Assembly (NCBI RefSeq): GCF_001748385.1
Contig: NZ_BCLI01000010.1
Span: forward strand, 24,238 to 88,237
Direction of reading: 5' to 3'
Origin: Vulcanisaeta thermophila
GTDB taxonomy: Archaea > Thermoproteota > Thermoprotei > Thermoproteales > Thermocladiaceae
Length of the DNA: 64,000 nt
The position numbers were made by a program, and so were the translations under genes. Shown in pieces: positions 43,676-53,197 of the stretch; the first letter of the stretch is position 1, and each line of letters opens with the position of its first letter. The notes under the pieces were generated by a model. That model was given only the letters and a program-made list of their open reading frames with translations. It did no database searches and was not told the DNA's origin.

Positions 43676-44660
43676 CCCTCACAGTATTATTCACGGTACG
43701 CATCTTAATACCGTATATGTAATATAGTGTTGACATTAGGACCCCCATGAATAGTACGCTCAGTAGGTATTGAGTAATTATAGGTATGGATATTACATGA
43801 CCATAGTAAAGACCCCTGAGCAGCGATGCCATTCCTAAATATGCCAGTATTGCCAGAAATATCCACCTTACTTGTTTATTAGTTATCCTAACCAATATCC
43901 TAGTACCCGACATGGCACCTATGAGAACGCCCACCGCGGTTATACTGGCCATTAGTGGCTGTATGTAGCCGAAATACCAGTAGAGGGAGCTACCCGTGGC
44001 TGCGGTTACCCCTATTATGAAGTTGCTTGTGGTTGTGCTCACCTTCATGGGTAGGTTCATGGCCCAGTCCATGCCTAGAACCTTCAATGCGCCAGCACCG
44101 ATACCAAGGAGCCCACTAATAAAGCCAGCAAAGAACATTATTAACAAACCAAGCCACCAACGAACACCCCAATACCTAACCTCACTCTTTAATGCCTTAT
44201 CGTAATAACTACCGTATAGCTTAAATACCCTCGTTGTCCAATCAGGCGGTCTTGGATCTGGTATTTCATACTTACCTCTCTGCACCGTTGGTATTATTGA
44301 CAGGAGAATAACTATGCCAAATATCACATAGATGACCCAGGCTAAGTTGTGGCTATATATATACGCAGCAGTTAACGAACCCAATATGGAACCTGTTGTT
44401 GTACCCATATTAAGCCCCATACCAATCCTCACATTGGTAATCTTATCCCTAATGTAAGCACTAGCCGCACCACTTGACGTGGCTATTGTGGAGATTAGCG
44501 AAGCACCTGCAGCGTAGGCAATGGGTATTCCCAGGAACAACGTTAGGATTGGCACCAACACTGTACCCCCACCAAGACCAGTCAATGAGCCAAGAAGCCC
44601 AGCGATTATACTAAATATCAACAATTCCAAACAACAGAACAGACTTTCAAGCGAGAACAT
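43659..44660 (-). CDS. TauE/SafE family transporter
   Basis: 333 residues, about eight helices. GLLGSLTGLGGGTVLVPIL and GFISGLLGIGAGALKVLGM are the two family repeats. Members move sulfite, sulfonates or other anions across the membrane. The presence of a sulfur operon at 28-30 kb makes a sulfur anion plausible, but that is inference. TATA TTTTAAAAGC is centred 28 bp before the ATG. Confidence 0.9.
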   Translation of the reverse strand: MFSLESLFCCLELLIFSIIAGLLGSLTGLGGGTVLVPILTLFLGIPIAYAAGASLISTIATSSGAASAYIRDKITNVRIGMGLNMGTTTGSILGSLTAAYIYSHNLAWVIYVIFGIVILLSIIPTVQRGKYEIPDPRPPDWTTRVFKLYGSYYDKALKSEVRYWGVRWWLGLLIMFFAGFISGLLGIGAGALKVLGMDWAMNLPMKVSTTTSNFIIGVTAATGSSLYWYFGYIQPLMASITAVGVLIGAMSGTRILVRITNKQVRWIFLAILAYLGMASLLRGLYYGHVISIPIITQYLLSVLFMGVLMSTLYYIYGIKMRTVNNTVRGGRNG

Positions 44661-44917
44661 ACAAAGTTAGGAATCCTTAGGTGCTTTTAAAACTTACGTA
44701 ATCCATCGTCCATTAGAAACTATAAGCTTAGCCATTCTGATGGTATCAAACAACGTGGATATCATCATAATCTGCCGAAAATACGACCCATCAATTTATA
44801 AATATTATTACATTATTTCGATTAATCTTTAAAATATTTCTACAAAATCATGCGAATTCCTTTTATAGATGTTATAATCTATCATTTTATGAAGCAGGGT
44901 TGAGGATAGCCAGTATT
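44661..44917. other. AT-rich intergenic region
   Basis: About 257 bp with the TauE/SafE promoter at its left end and several short AT inverted stretches such as ATAGAT-GTTATA-ATCTAT near 44867. No gene is visible. Confidence 0.6.
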
Positions 44918-45604
44918 TCACGAGGTGATTCCCAGGTAGAAGTAGTCCTCATTAGCCTCTATTAGGATGAACTTCTCATTATCATGTAGGTTATCAATTA
45001 GATGCCTTATCACCACATACTCGCCGTAACTTAACTTCCTAATCTTACGAACCCTAATGAACTCCCCATAACCATACTTAAAATCTAGCAACGCCGTTAC
45101 CAGGAGTTTGGAAAGACCGTCGAGAGTTTTGTCAATTTCAACTTCATAATTAAATTTTGATTTTAAGGCGTTGATAAAGGATGAATTATTCATAATTTCA
45201 TCGTAAGACCATATTAAGTGATCTAATACATGCCTACAAATTAAGTAATTATTGAATAAGCGTAGTAATGAAAAGACCATACTTATATAACCCTTCACAA
45301 TATCCTCAGTCACCACACGCCTCCTAAATAAACCACCAAGGCTTATGGCTCCTGTCTCATGGTAATTGAGGTATTCATTGATCTTACCTAGGTCCCTATC
45401 CTTACTTAGTATTACATAGTCCAGGATGTTTCCAGAAACCTCCATACCACTCTCTGTGGTTTTCACTAACTCATTAATGGGCAGTATGTGTATTTTTACG
45501 AATATGTCCGCCTTTTCCCTAATGAGTGGGTTAGGTTCGTACCTCCTCGTGATCTCTATGGCTCTGTTAATTATATCATTAATTATTGTCCCTTTATTAC
45601 TCAT
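44918..45604 (-). CDS. Hypothetical protein
   Basis: 228 residues, mostly helical and charged with no signature I recognise. It includes DYVILSKDRDLGKINEYLNY near residue 63, which could belong to a nucleic-acid-related fold, but this is not evidence enough. AT-rich third positions differ from neighbours, which may mean more recent acquisition. Confidence 0.6.
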   Translation of the reverse strand: MSNKGTIINDIINRAIEITRRYEPNPLIREKADIFVKIHILPINELVKTTESGMEVSGNILDYVILSKDRDLGKINEYLNYHETGAISLGGLFRRRVVTEDIVKGYISMVFSLLRLFNNYLICRHVLDHLIWSYDEIMNNSSFINALKSKFNYEVEIDKTLDGLSKLLVTALLDFKYGYGEFIRVRKIRKLSYGEYVVIRHLIDNLHDNEKFILIEANEDYFYLGITS

Positions 45605-45675
45605 AACTAATCACTATATAAACATACATTTTCTATGTTATAAATCTTACTTCGTTTAATCTCGTTTTATATTTG

Positions 45676-46173
45676 TTACGTAAGTTGATCATCACATTGG
45701 ATTCTCTGCCGGTTATTGATAATGCTACGTATTAGCTCATTATCAATGGATCTAGGTGATACTGCAAAAACCTTATTGCTAATTCCCAGTGCCTCCTTTA
45801 GTATTGCCTCGCCATCGCCCTCGGCGTTGATTACGTTTATGATTAATACGTAGTCCAGGGCCTCACCCCTAATGGGCATTAATGCGCCATCCGCGCAGAC
45901 AACGTCCACGCCCAGGAGTTTGGATGGGTATTGAAGTGGGGTGCATGCTATGTCTAGGCATATGTATTGCTTAGTTATGCCCGAGAGCATCGATGCCCCA
46001 ATACCCAATCCGCAACCCACGTCGAGTACCCTGGCATTTCTCATCCTTAAATCCTCAGCCAACCTTAGGTAATTCCTCACGCTCTCGCTTAGGTAGAGTT
46101 CCAGGTATGACCTGCCCATTTTTTCGTAGTACTCCTTAACCCTTAATTTATAACTTAATAATGAGGGTTCCAT
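45676..46173 (-). CDS. Small class I SAM-dependent methyltransferase
   Basis: 165 residues. Motif I is VLDVGCGLGIGASMLSG, with a following acidic motif near YICLDIACTPLQY. Shorter than usual (about 200), with a minimal C-terminal half, so possibly truncated. Substrate unknown. The C/D sRNA candidate lies 37 bp upstream on the same strand. Confidence 0.78.
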   Translation of the reverse strand: MEPSLLSYKLRVKEYYEKMGRSYLELYLSESVRNYLRLAEDLRMRNARVLDVGCGLGIGASMLSGITKQYICLDIACTPLQYPSKLLGVDVVCADGALMPIRGEALDYVLIINVINAEGDGEAILKEALGISNKVFAVSPRSIDNELIRSIINNRQRIQCDDQLT

Positions 46174-46209
46174 GGTGTTTACTTCTCATGGGCGCTTTTT
46201 CTTCTTGAC

Positions 46210-46270
46210 CCTCATCAGACCTCCAGGTGATCGTCATGGGTCCGCTGTCCCAATGGCCCTCATCACCATG
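46210..46270 (-). ncRNA. Candidate C/D-box sRNA
   Basis: On the minus strand: box C GTGATGA (46260-46266), guide of 15 nt, D'-like CGGA (46241-46244), 3-nt spacer, box C' ATGACGA (46231-46237), guide TCACCTGGAGGT of exactly 12 nt (46219-46230), box D CTGA (46215-46218). Box C is a perfect RUGAUGA and the D side is canonical; D' is degenerate. A TATA AATTTAAAC centred near 46294 would start transcription at about 46268, right at box C. The target of the D guide would read ACCUCCAGGUGA. It may be co-transcribed with the methyltransferase gene. Confidence 0.7.
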
Positions 46271-46353
46271 ATACCCATTGGCGCGCTGGTTTAAATTTTC
46301 ATGCCTAAGTCGAGAAAGGCTTTTTAACCATTTGATACCCAGCTCTCAACGCA

Positions 46354-47193
46354 ATGAGTAGGTTGAGGGGTTACTTGGCGATCCTCGGCGTCCTCTTGGC
46401 ATGGGGTTCCTCGTACTCCATCTCCAGGATTGCCATGGGATTCATGTCACCATTCATGCTCTCCATGTTTAGGTTCCTTATCGGTGGGTTGGTGCTTTTG
46501 CTTATTTCCAGGGGGTTAGTGGTTAATTTAAGGGCATTCATTAATGCCCTACTGAATAGCGCATCGTTTGTCATACTCCTGAACCTAGCCATAATGTATA
46601 CATCAAACCCTGCGCTGGCCTCGGTACTCGTGTATACCCAGCCCGTGTTTGTTCTCATAATATCCGCCGTGATGGGTTATGAGAGGATAAGCACGCTTCA
46701 AGCCGTGGGTGTTGCTCTGGCGTTTCTGGGCATTGTGGTTTCCGTGGGTAGTGTTAGCTTTGACATTGGCTCCGTACTTGCGGTAATTGGTGGTTTTGTA
46801 TGGGCCCTGGGCACCATTTACTACAGGAGGGAATTGATCCATGAGGATTTAATAAGGCTCAATGCATCCATGGGGTTAATCTCAGCCCTGATAGCCCTGC
46901 CCACCCTCATCATAAACCCACGCATTGACCTAACACCCCAAGCCATCCTATGGGGAGTCCTGGTGGCGTTGGTGGCTCAGGTCACGGGCTTCCTACTTTG
47001 GTTCATAGGCATTAGGGAGTTGGGTGCCGTAACCGCAAGCTCCATGTCATTACTAGTCCCCGTGTTCGCCTACGCATTCGCCTACGCACTACTTGGGAGG
47101 GCGCCCACGGTGATTGAGGCCCTGGGATCCGCAGTAACGTTGATCGGAGTCTTCCTAGCCCAGGGCGGCGCCGCACTTAAGTTGCGTAAGTAA
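46354..47193 (+). CDS. EamA-family (DMT) transporter
   Basis: 279 residues with ten helices in two EamA repeats; LAWGSSYSISRIAMG opens the first and VWALGTIYYRRELI the second. Exports or imports small metabolites; substrate unknown. TATA GGCTTTTTAACC is centred about 27 bp before the ATG. Its last 39 bp overlap the convergent Thg1 gene. Confidence 0.9.
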   Translation: MSRLRGYLAILGVLLAWGSSYSISRIAMGFMSPFMLSMFRFLIGGLVLLLISRGLVVNLRAFINALLNSASFVILLNLAIMYTSNPALASVLVYTQPVFVLIISAVMGYERISTLQAVGVALAFLGIVVSVGSVSFDIGSVLAVIGGFVWALGTIYYRRELIHEDLIRLNASMGLISALIALPTLIINPRIDLTPQAILWGVLVALVAQVTGFLLWFIGIRELGAVTASSMSLLVPVFAYAFAYALLGRAPTVIEALGSAVTLIGVFLAQGGAALKLRK

Positions 47194-47862
47194 CTCAAGC
47201 GGGTTCACCCTAACAATCCTCCTCCTAACATACTCAATGGGTGCTCCAGTCCTCCTATCAACACCCTTAAAGACGAACCTCCTCCAAACCAATGCCGTGC
47301 CCAGCGACCTCCAATCCGTGTCGAGCCGGCCCAGCATCCTCATTAACTCACCAATACCCGGTGTTTTATCCCTCGGCACCAACCCCAGGGATTGAGCCCT
47401 CTCAATAATGAAGTTGTTAAGGCCAACCCTTAACCTATAGATTAAGTAATTCCTTAAGTCCTCACAGTCATTATCGAGCTGCACCACCCTGGCGTCGAAG
47501 AATAACTCAATCCCCAATTCCCTGGAGAGCACCGAGGATGCCATGCCGGCTGCGATACTCACTAGCTTGAATTCCCTGCCGTTGAAGGGTAAATTCCTGA
47601 GTAGGGCTATGTTTATCTCATCACTAACAACCAACGCCACATCCCCAGGTAGGTTGAGCATTAACCTCTCGGCCGCGGTCACCAGTGCTTCGTGGACCCT
47701 GTAATCCCTGGGGTGCTCAAAACCCCTGAGCCTCTTACCGAAACCCACACCGTCAAGCCTTATTACTATGGGTGGTTTAACGTGGAGCAAGGCTTCCCTA
47801 CCCCTGAAGTGCTCATCCGCGGCCTTGGGGTTGAACTTCAATAACTCGTTTATGTCCATCAT
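47155..47862 (-). CDS. tRNA(His) guanylyltransferase family protein (Thg1/TLP)
   Basis: 235 residues. Adds nucleotides in the 3'-5' direction to tRNA 5' ends. The metal-binding Asp is in VIRLDGVGFGKRL and the second pair in VVSDEINIAL, the two carboxylate sites of the family. The overall length matches archaeal Thg1-like proteins. It overlaps the convergent EamA gene by 39 bp. Confidence 0.88.
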   Translation of the reverse strand: MMDINELLKFNPKAADEHFRGREALLHVKPPIVIRLDGVGFGKRLRGFEHPRDYRVHEALVTAAERLMLNLPGDVALVVSDEINIALLRNLPFNGREFKLVSIAAGMASSVLSRELGIELFFDARVVQLDNDCEDLRNYLIYRLRVGLNNFIIERAQSLGLVPRDKTPGIGELMRMLGRLDTDWRSLGTALVWRRFVFKGVDRRTGAPIEYVRRRIVRVNPLELLTQLKCGAALG

Positions 47863-48031
47863 CCTCCCGCTTAATTCACCTTTTAATTAATTTGGGCTCA
47901 CCACTCATCACCCCTCAGGGCTCCAGACCCCAATCACCAATCATTCACCACTAACCACCACGACTTACTTATCAGTCTTTCCCCATGGGCGCTGGAGTTA
48001 TGTTTTTATTCCTGCAGTTTAGTAATTTGCT

Positions 48032-48316
48032 GTGAAGGTTAGGGTTAAACTTTTCGGTGTCCTCTACGAGCTTGTGGGCTCCTTTAAGGTGGAACTCGAC
48101 GTGCCCAACGACACGACCATTAGGGGGTTGATTGGGATACTGGCCCAAACCTTTAACCCAAAGATAACAGACGTGCTCCTGGATAATGAGGGTAAGCTCA
48201 GGGGTGATTATGCGGTGTTGATTAATGGTAAGGCCATTGAGTGGGTTAATGGGTTGGATACTAGGTTGAGTGATGGTGATGAGGTGGTTATACTACCGCC
48301 CGCGGAGGGTGGTTAG
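48032..48316 (+). CDS. MoaD/ubiquitin-like small protein
   Basis: 94 residues, beta-grasp, ending PPAEGG. The C-terminal Gly-Gly can be adenylated for sulfur transfer (molybdopterin, tRNA thiolation) or conjugation, as for archaeal SAMPs. GTG start with TATA TGTTTTTATTCC centred 26 bp upstream. It is followed by LysRS but with its own promoter between. Confidence 0.85.
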   Translation: MKVRVKLFGVLYELVGSFKVELDVPNDTTIRGLIGILAQTFNPKITDVLLDNEGKLRGDYAVLINGKAIEWVNGLDTRLSDGDEVVILPPAEGG

Positions 48317-48354
48317 GATAACTTATAAAGCACACCCCCTCTTGAACTAATGCA

Positions 48355-50007
48355 ATGAGTTATACCCACTGGATTGATAGGATTGCGGAGCAGGTAATGA
48401 GTAGGTGCAAGTCCCTGGGGAAGGACGAGTGCGTATTAAACGGTGGGCTCAGCGTTTCCGGGCTCCAGCATATTGGTAGGCTTAGGGGTGAGATCATAAT
48501 GAACAGCGTAATTGCGGAGAAACTGAGGGATGCGGGGTTCAGGGTTAGGCAAATCCTCACGCTCTACACGGTGGATCCCTGGAAGGGTAAGGATAAGCAG
48601 TTGGAGCAGTTCGTGAGCCCCGACGTGGGTAGGAAGTACGTTGAGTGGCCCCTGGAGAGGGTGCCGGACCCAAAGGGTTGCCACAGGTCCTGGGTTGAGC
48701 ACTACTGGAGGGACTTTGGGGATTACCTCGATTACTTCGCCAGGAATGTGGAGGTGATAACCACAGGGGAGCTCTATAGGGAGAGCCCTAGGATGAGGGA
48801 GTTCATAGTCATGACCATGGAGAGGAAGGATAAATTAATAGAGGTTATTAATAAGTACAGGGGTAGGAACCCATACCCAAGGGACTGGGTACCCTTCGAA
48901 CCCATCTGCGAGAACTGCGGTAGGATAGGCACGGCGGAGGTCACCAAGGTGGACCTTGAGAAGTACGAGGTTGAGTACAGGTGCACATACTGCGGTTACC
49001 AGGGCAGGACGAAGATGACCAATGGGAAACTACCCTGGCGCATTGAGTGGGTGGCCATTTGGTACACGTTGAATGTGGACTTCGAACCATACGGGAAGGA
49101 CCACGCAATGCCCGGGGGCTCCAGGGACTCCGCCCTTGACATTGCAAGGACAGTCTACGGTATAGAGCCACCCATGGGTACGTGGTACGAGTGGGTTGGT
49201 TACGTGGTCAATGGTAAGGACGTAGGTGACATGGGGAGCAGCGACTTCATAGGGTTCACACCCAGGGAGTGGGTTGAGGTTGCGGAACCCGAGGTCCTGA
49301 GGTACATATACATATTCCACGAACCCACCAGGAGGCTAACCTTCGGGCTTGAGAATGTGTATCAGTACGTGGACATGTACGATAGGGCCGAGAGGCTTTA
49401 TTACGGTGTTGAGAAACCAAGCCCCAAGGAGAAGGACTACCTCGACTTAATAATTAAGTCATACCAATACGCCCAGTTAAGGCCCATACCCAGGGAAATG
49501 CCGCTGCAACTACCGTACTTACATGCCGTGGCCCTGATACAAACACTACCAGCCTCATTGAGCCTTGAGGATTTGGTTAACGCAGCCATTAAGAGGCTTA
49601 GGGATACCAGGGTTTTGACCAGGGACTTGGATGAGTTATCCATTGAGAGGATTAGGTCCAGACTCCTTAGGGCCCGTAATTGGCTCAATAAATACGCACC
49701 GGAAACCTTCAGGATTAAGCCCCTGGAGACCCTGCCCGAGACCATAAAGGCGTCATTGACGGATATACAGAGGGAGAAGCTTAGGTTGTTGATTAACGAG
49801 CTTGAGAAGTTGACCAGCTGGGATGAGGAAAGCATTAAGGAGGCCATGAAGAGAGTTCCCAGGGAGAGCAAGGATGTTGAGAGGGCATTCTTTGAGGCCA
49901 CGTACCTAGTATTCTTCGGCAAGCCCAGCGGCCCGAGGATAGCGCCCTACCTGGCCATGTTGGGTAGGGACTTCGTACTAGGTAGGCTTAGGGATGCTCT
50001 GGGGTGA
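48355..50007 (+). CDS. lysK: Lysyl-tRNA synthetase, class I
   Basis: 550 residues. HIGH-type motif SGLQHIGRLRGEI (about 35-47), a zinc ribbon CENCGR and CTYCGY (about 180-220), and the KMSKS-like loop DVGDMGSSDFIGF. GKLPWRIEWVAIWYTLNVDF with the loop DHAMPGGS is the class I LysRS hallmark, not the class II enzyme of most bacteria. TATA ACTTATAAAGC is about 26 bp before the ATG. Confidence 0.93.
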   Translation: MSYTHWIDRIAEQVMSRCKSLGKDECVLNGGLSVSGLQHIGRLRGEIIMNSVIAEKLRDAGFRVRQILTLYTVDPWKGKDKQLEQFVSPDVGRKYVEWPLERVPDPKGCHRSWVEHYWRDFGDYLDYFARNVEVITTGELYRESPRMREFIVMTMERKDKLIEVINKYRGRNPYPRDWVPFEPICENCGRIGTAEVTKVDLEKYEVEYRCTYCGYQGRTKMTNGKLPWRIEWVAIWYTLNVDFEPYGKDHAMPGGSRDSALDIARTVYGIEPPMGTWYEWVGYVVNGKDVGDMGSSDFIGFTPREWVEVAEPEVLRYIYIFHEPTRRLTFGLENVYQYVDMYDRAERLYYGVEKPSPKEKDYLDLIIKSYQYAQLRPIPREMPLQLPYLHAVALIQTLPASLSLEDLVNAAIKRLRDTRVLTRDLDELSIERIRSRLLRARNWLNKYAPETFRIKPLETLPETIKASLTDIQREKLRLLINELEKLTSWDEESIKEAMKRVPRESKDVERAFFEATYLVFFGKPSGPRIAPYLAMLGRDFVLGRLRDALG

Positions 50008-50011
50008 TGGG

Positions 50012-50329
50012 ATGGCATTCCCAAAGTTACTAACGATCTCCATGGCCCTAACACTACTCACATACTTCATACTACTATCCTCCCTGGCAGGCACGTACTT
50101 AATAGTGAGGGGGTTCATAATGGGCATCACGGTCTTGATACTAACATTCATAAGCTTCTTCACCTCATTCATAGCCGTTAAGCAGAGTTGGTATGATCTG
50201 AACACGGCCTATGCGGATCGTGAAATAATCATTGGGAGGGTTAAGAGGATAGTGGCGTTCTTCTCACTGGCCCTAAACATTCTCAATATAATCCTGGCGT
50301 TTACCTACGTACTGGCTGTCTTGATTTAA
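50012..50329 (+). CDS. Small membrane protein
   Basis: About 105 residues with three or four helices (TISMALTLLTYFILLSSLAG; GITVLILTFISFFTSFIA; FFSLALNILNIILAF). The ATG at 50012 follows the LysRS stop closely; a start at 49994 within lysK is also open. Family not recognised. Probably transcribed with lysK. Confidence 0.68.
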   Translation: MAFPKLLTISMALTLLTYFILLSSLAGTYLIVRGFIMGITVLILTFISFFTSFIAVKQSWYDLNTAYADREIIIGRVKRIVAFFSLALNILNIILAFTYVLAVLI

Positions 50330-50331
50330 CC

Positions 50332-51792
50332 TTACTTCTTTAGTTGTGAGCGTAGTTGATTCAGTTCCTTATCCTTACTCTCAATAACCCTTAGCAACTC
50401 CTCCCTCTCCTTCATTAAAGCCTCGTACTTCCTCTTAAGCTCCTGATACTCACTCTCTAGCTTGGAGTAATCCCTAAGCCTACTCTCCAACTCACTCCTC
50501 TCCCTGTCCAACTTCTCCCTGAGCTCTATCAAGGTGTTCTCCCTAATGATCAACGCCCTCTGGTAATTCATTAACTCCCTCTCCTTATCAAGGAGCCTCT
50601 TCTCCCAATCCACGAGCCTCCTCTCCTCCTCAACGAGCCTCGTCACCAGGGGCTCGAGCTTCTCCACAAGCTCCTTCCTCCTCTTACTAACCTCCTCATC
50701 CAGATTCTTAAGTGCCGCCTCCCTCTCCTTAATGGCACTCTCAAGGGCGTTTAACCTACTCTCCCTCTCCTTAAGTTCGTCCTCATACTTCCTCAACGCC
50801 GCCTCCCTCTCCTTAATGGCCTTCTCCCTCTCATTCAGTTCCTGCTCCCTTTTACTCAACTCCTCCATCCTGGCTTTAATCTCCTCCTCCCTCCTCTCCA
50901 ACTCCCTAAGCCTTGCATTCTCAGCATCAATCCTAATGGCCTCCATCTGCAACCTGGTCTCCAGGGACTTGAGGTTAACCTCCCAATCCCTAAGCTTACC
51001 CTCCCTCTCACTCAACGCCTTCTCCCTCTCCTCCAACTCCTTCTCCTTGTTAGCCAACTCGGTTAGTTTATTGCCCAGTTGATTGGATAGCGTCATTAAT
51101 GCGTTGAGCACATTAGCCATCTCATTGAGCCTCGCCCTCTCAGCCTCTATAACCTTCCTCTCCTCCTCCAACCTCTGCCTAATCTCATCAATGCTCCTCT
51201 CCTTGGCGTTAACCTCGGCCTCCCTCCTACTAATATCGAGTAACCTGCCCTCGAGGTCCCTCTCCCTATTCAGGACCTCAGTGTAGAGCTTGTTCAATTC
51301 AGAGAGCAAATTACTGAGTTTAGTAACTTCAGAGGCCAGTGCCGATGCCTTGTCAACACCGCTCTCTACCTTGGCATTCAAATCCTTAACACCGAGGCTT
51401 ATACCCTCCAGGGTGCTGGCAATGCCACTTAGGTTTTGCTGAACATTGTTTGTGAGGCCCTGGAGTTTATCACCTAATTCATTTATTCTACTGAGCACGT
51501 TGAAGAGGGAGTCCAGGAGCTTCTTACTGGTCTCGTCGAATTGATTGATCAGGTTATTCATTTGAATAACCCTGCTGGCTATGTCATTAACGGAGGAGTT
51601 AATCACCTTAATGGCATCCCTAATGGATTGATCATTTCTATCCAATTTGGCACTTACCGCCTGCAACTCCTTACTCACACCATTAACGCTGGCCATTATT
51701 GACTGTGCATTCTGCTGCAGGGCCTGCAGTAGGTTATTAATCTCATTAATCCTCTGCAAAAACTCCGCTGCCTGCTCTCGACCCCTGAACAC
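50332..51792 (-). CDS. Long coiled-coil protein without ATPase heads
   Basis: 486 residues. The N-terminal 150 residues are Asn/Ser/Gln-rich amphipathic helix; from about 165 to the end it is a continuous charged coiled coil with near-repeats such as REKAIKEREAALRKYEDEL. There is no Walker A, so it is not a full SMC or Rad50. GTG start; the TATA AAATATATTAATG is centred 27 bp upstream. A second coiled-coil gene lies directly upstream, so the pair may form one filament or scaffold. Function unknown. Confidence 0.75.
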   Translation of the reverse strand: MFRGREQAAEFLQRINEINNLLQALQQNAQSIMASVNGVSKELQAVSAKLDRNDQSIRDAIKVINSSVNDIASRVIQMNNLINQFDETSKKLLDSLFNVLSRINELGDKLQGLTNNVQQNLSGIASTLEGISLGVKDLNAKVESGVDKASALASEVTKLSNLLSELNKLYTEVLNRERDLEGRLLDISRREAEVNAKERSIDEIRQRLEEERKVIEAERARLNEMANVLNALMTLSNQLGNKLTELANKEKELEEREKALSEREGKLRDWEVNLKSLETRLQMEAIRIDAENARLRELERREEEIKARMEELSKREQELNEREKAIKEREAALRKYEDELKERESRLNALESAIKEREAALKNLDEEVSKRRKELVEKLEPLVTRLVEEERRLVDWEKRLLDKERELMNYQRALIIRENTLIELREKLDRERSELESRLRDYSKLESEYQELKRKYEALMKEREELLRVIESKDKELNQLRSQLKK

Positions 51793-51859
51793 ATTGTAGT
51801 TTAGCCTGGGGCATTAATATATTTTGTCTTTACAATACACGCACCAGCCCTGGTAACCA

Positions 51860-52432
51860 TCAACGTTGCTGCAACTTACCCATTAAGTCGAGGATCACGG
51901 ACTTGAGGCCCTCTATCAACTCGGCATTCCTCCTATACTCGGCTAGGATCCTTAATTCGTAATCCTCAACCAACCTCCTAAGCTCACCCAGTTGCGTGGA
52001 CACCGCGGATAGGTTATTGGATAACTCCATTAACTGGCTAGCGTCCAGTGTCCTGTAATCCCTCAGGTCCGTGATCACCTTAGCCAGCAGATCCACCGAG
52101 TTCTCCATCTTACTACTAATGCTCGTTATGTGATCCCTATACGCAATTATTGAGGCCTCAATCCTGGTCAACTCCCTCAGCGTGCTGGAGAGTAGGTTCA
52201 TGAGGTCAGTGATACTCTGTGGGGTTAAGCCCGAGGCTAGGTCCTGGGCCTTTACAAGCCCCGAAACCACCTTCTCAATATTACTAACCCTAGCGCTTAA
52301 GTTATTAATGGCCTCGCTAACCTCACGCACACTGCTCGAGAGCTGGTTAACCCTCTCATTTAGGTTGCTCAACTCCCTAATAATCCTCATGAACGGGTCC
52401 TCTGGGGGTGGTGGCGGTCTGTAGTAAGCCAT
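51860..52432 (-). CDS. Second coiled-coil protein
   Basis: 190 residues. A Pro-rich start MAYYRPPPPPEDPF is followed by helical segments resembling the first part of its neighbour (LNERVNQLSSSVREVSEAI). I use the ATG at 52432, which fits the shared TATA at 52456-52461; an upstream codon would overlap it. Likely partner of the 486-residue protein. Function unknown. Confidence 0.7.
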   Translation of the reverse strand: MAYYRPPPPPEDPFMRIIRELSNLNERVNQLSSSVREVSEAINNLSARVSNIEKVVSGLVKAQDLASGLTPQSITDLMNLLSSTLRELTRIEASIIAYRDHITSISSKMENSVDLLAKVITDLRDYRTLDASQLMELSNNLSAVSTQLGELRRLVEDYELRILAEYRRNAELIEGLKSVILDLMGKLQQR

Positions 52433-52452
52433 TAATCCACTACGCACGGAAT

Positions 52453-52464
52453 CACTTAAATACC
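52453..52464. promoter_or_regulatory. Shared TATA element, coiled-coil and LbH genes
   Basis: CACTTAAATACC, centre about 52458.5. Leftward ATG at 52432 and rightward ATG at 52484 are both about 26 bp from the centre, the most symmetric case in the window. Confidence 0.75.
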
Positions 52465-52483
52465 TATCCTACTAATTTAACCG

Positions 52484-53197
52484 ATGACGTACATATCAAG
52501 GGCAGCTAAGATACTGAGCAGCAGGGTAAGCGCCGACGTGGTGATACTGGGGCCCACGGTGATTGGCGAGGGAACCATTGTGGAGCCCATGGTTGTCATA
52601 GGGCACCCAGTAAGGGCAAAGCTAATGAAGGCCCTGGGGAGTGACCTGGGGATTGATGAGTACATGGACTCCATAAGCAGTGGCTCCCAAATTGGGAGTA
52701 ACTGCATCATTAGGAGTGGTACCGTTATTTACGAGGACGTGGTCCTGGGGGACAACGTGGAGACTGGGCACAACGTATTGATTAGGGAGGGCACGAGGAT
52801 TGGCAGTGGGACCAGGGTGGGCAGTGGGGTCATTATTGATGGGGAGACCATCATTGGTAGTAACGTGAGCATCCAGAGCATGGTCTACATACCCAGGGGT
52901 ACGGTGATCGAGGATGGAGTGTTCCTGGGACCCAACGTGGTGATAACCAATGATAAGTACCCACCAAGCAGGAGGTTAGATGGCGTCAGGATCAGGCGTG
53001 GCGCCGTGATTGGCGCGAACTCCACGTTAATAGCGGGCATTGAGATTGGGGAGAATGCCGTGGTAGCAGCGGGCTCCGTAGTCACGAAGGACGTGCCACC
53101 CAACAAGGTGGTTATGGGAGTACCCGCTAGGCCCGTTTATGATGTTGACGTCTTCATAAGGAAGAGGGCTGAGTATGAGGGTTCAAAGGCCCCTTAA
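52484..53197 (+). CDS. Left-handed beta-helix (hexapeptide repeat) acyl- or nucleotidyltransferase-like protein
   Basis: 237 residues of hexapeptide repeats, for example [16 protein letters not shown] and later [16 protein letters not shown], then [19 protein letters not shown] near the C-terminus. The last motif is characteristic of sugar-linked acetyltransferases. It lacks an N-terminal nucleotidyltransferase domain. The final 15 bp overlap the convergent CDC48 gene. Possible role in cell-surface glycan synthesis. Confidence 0.82.
   Translation: MTYISRAAKILSSRVSADVVILGPTVIGEGTIVEPMVVIGHPVRAKLMKALGSDLGIDEYMDSISSGSQIGSNCIIRSGTVIYEDVVLGDNVETGHNVLIREGTRIGSGTRVGSGVIIDGETIIGSNVSIQSMVYIPRGTVIEDGVFLGPNVVITNDKYPPSRRLDGVRIRRGAVIGANSTLIAGIEIGENAVVAAGSVVTKDVPPNKVVMGVPARPVYDVDVFIRKRAEYEGSKAP

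Noticed and set aside
47880..47990. C/D-box-like series on the minus strand (GTGATTG, CTGA, GTGATGA)
   Set aside because: D' and C' spacing looks right but there is no box D after the second guide and no TATA at the expected place.
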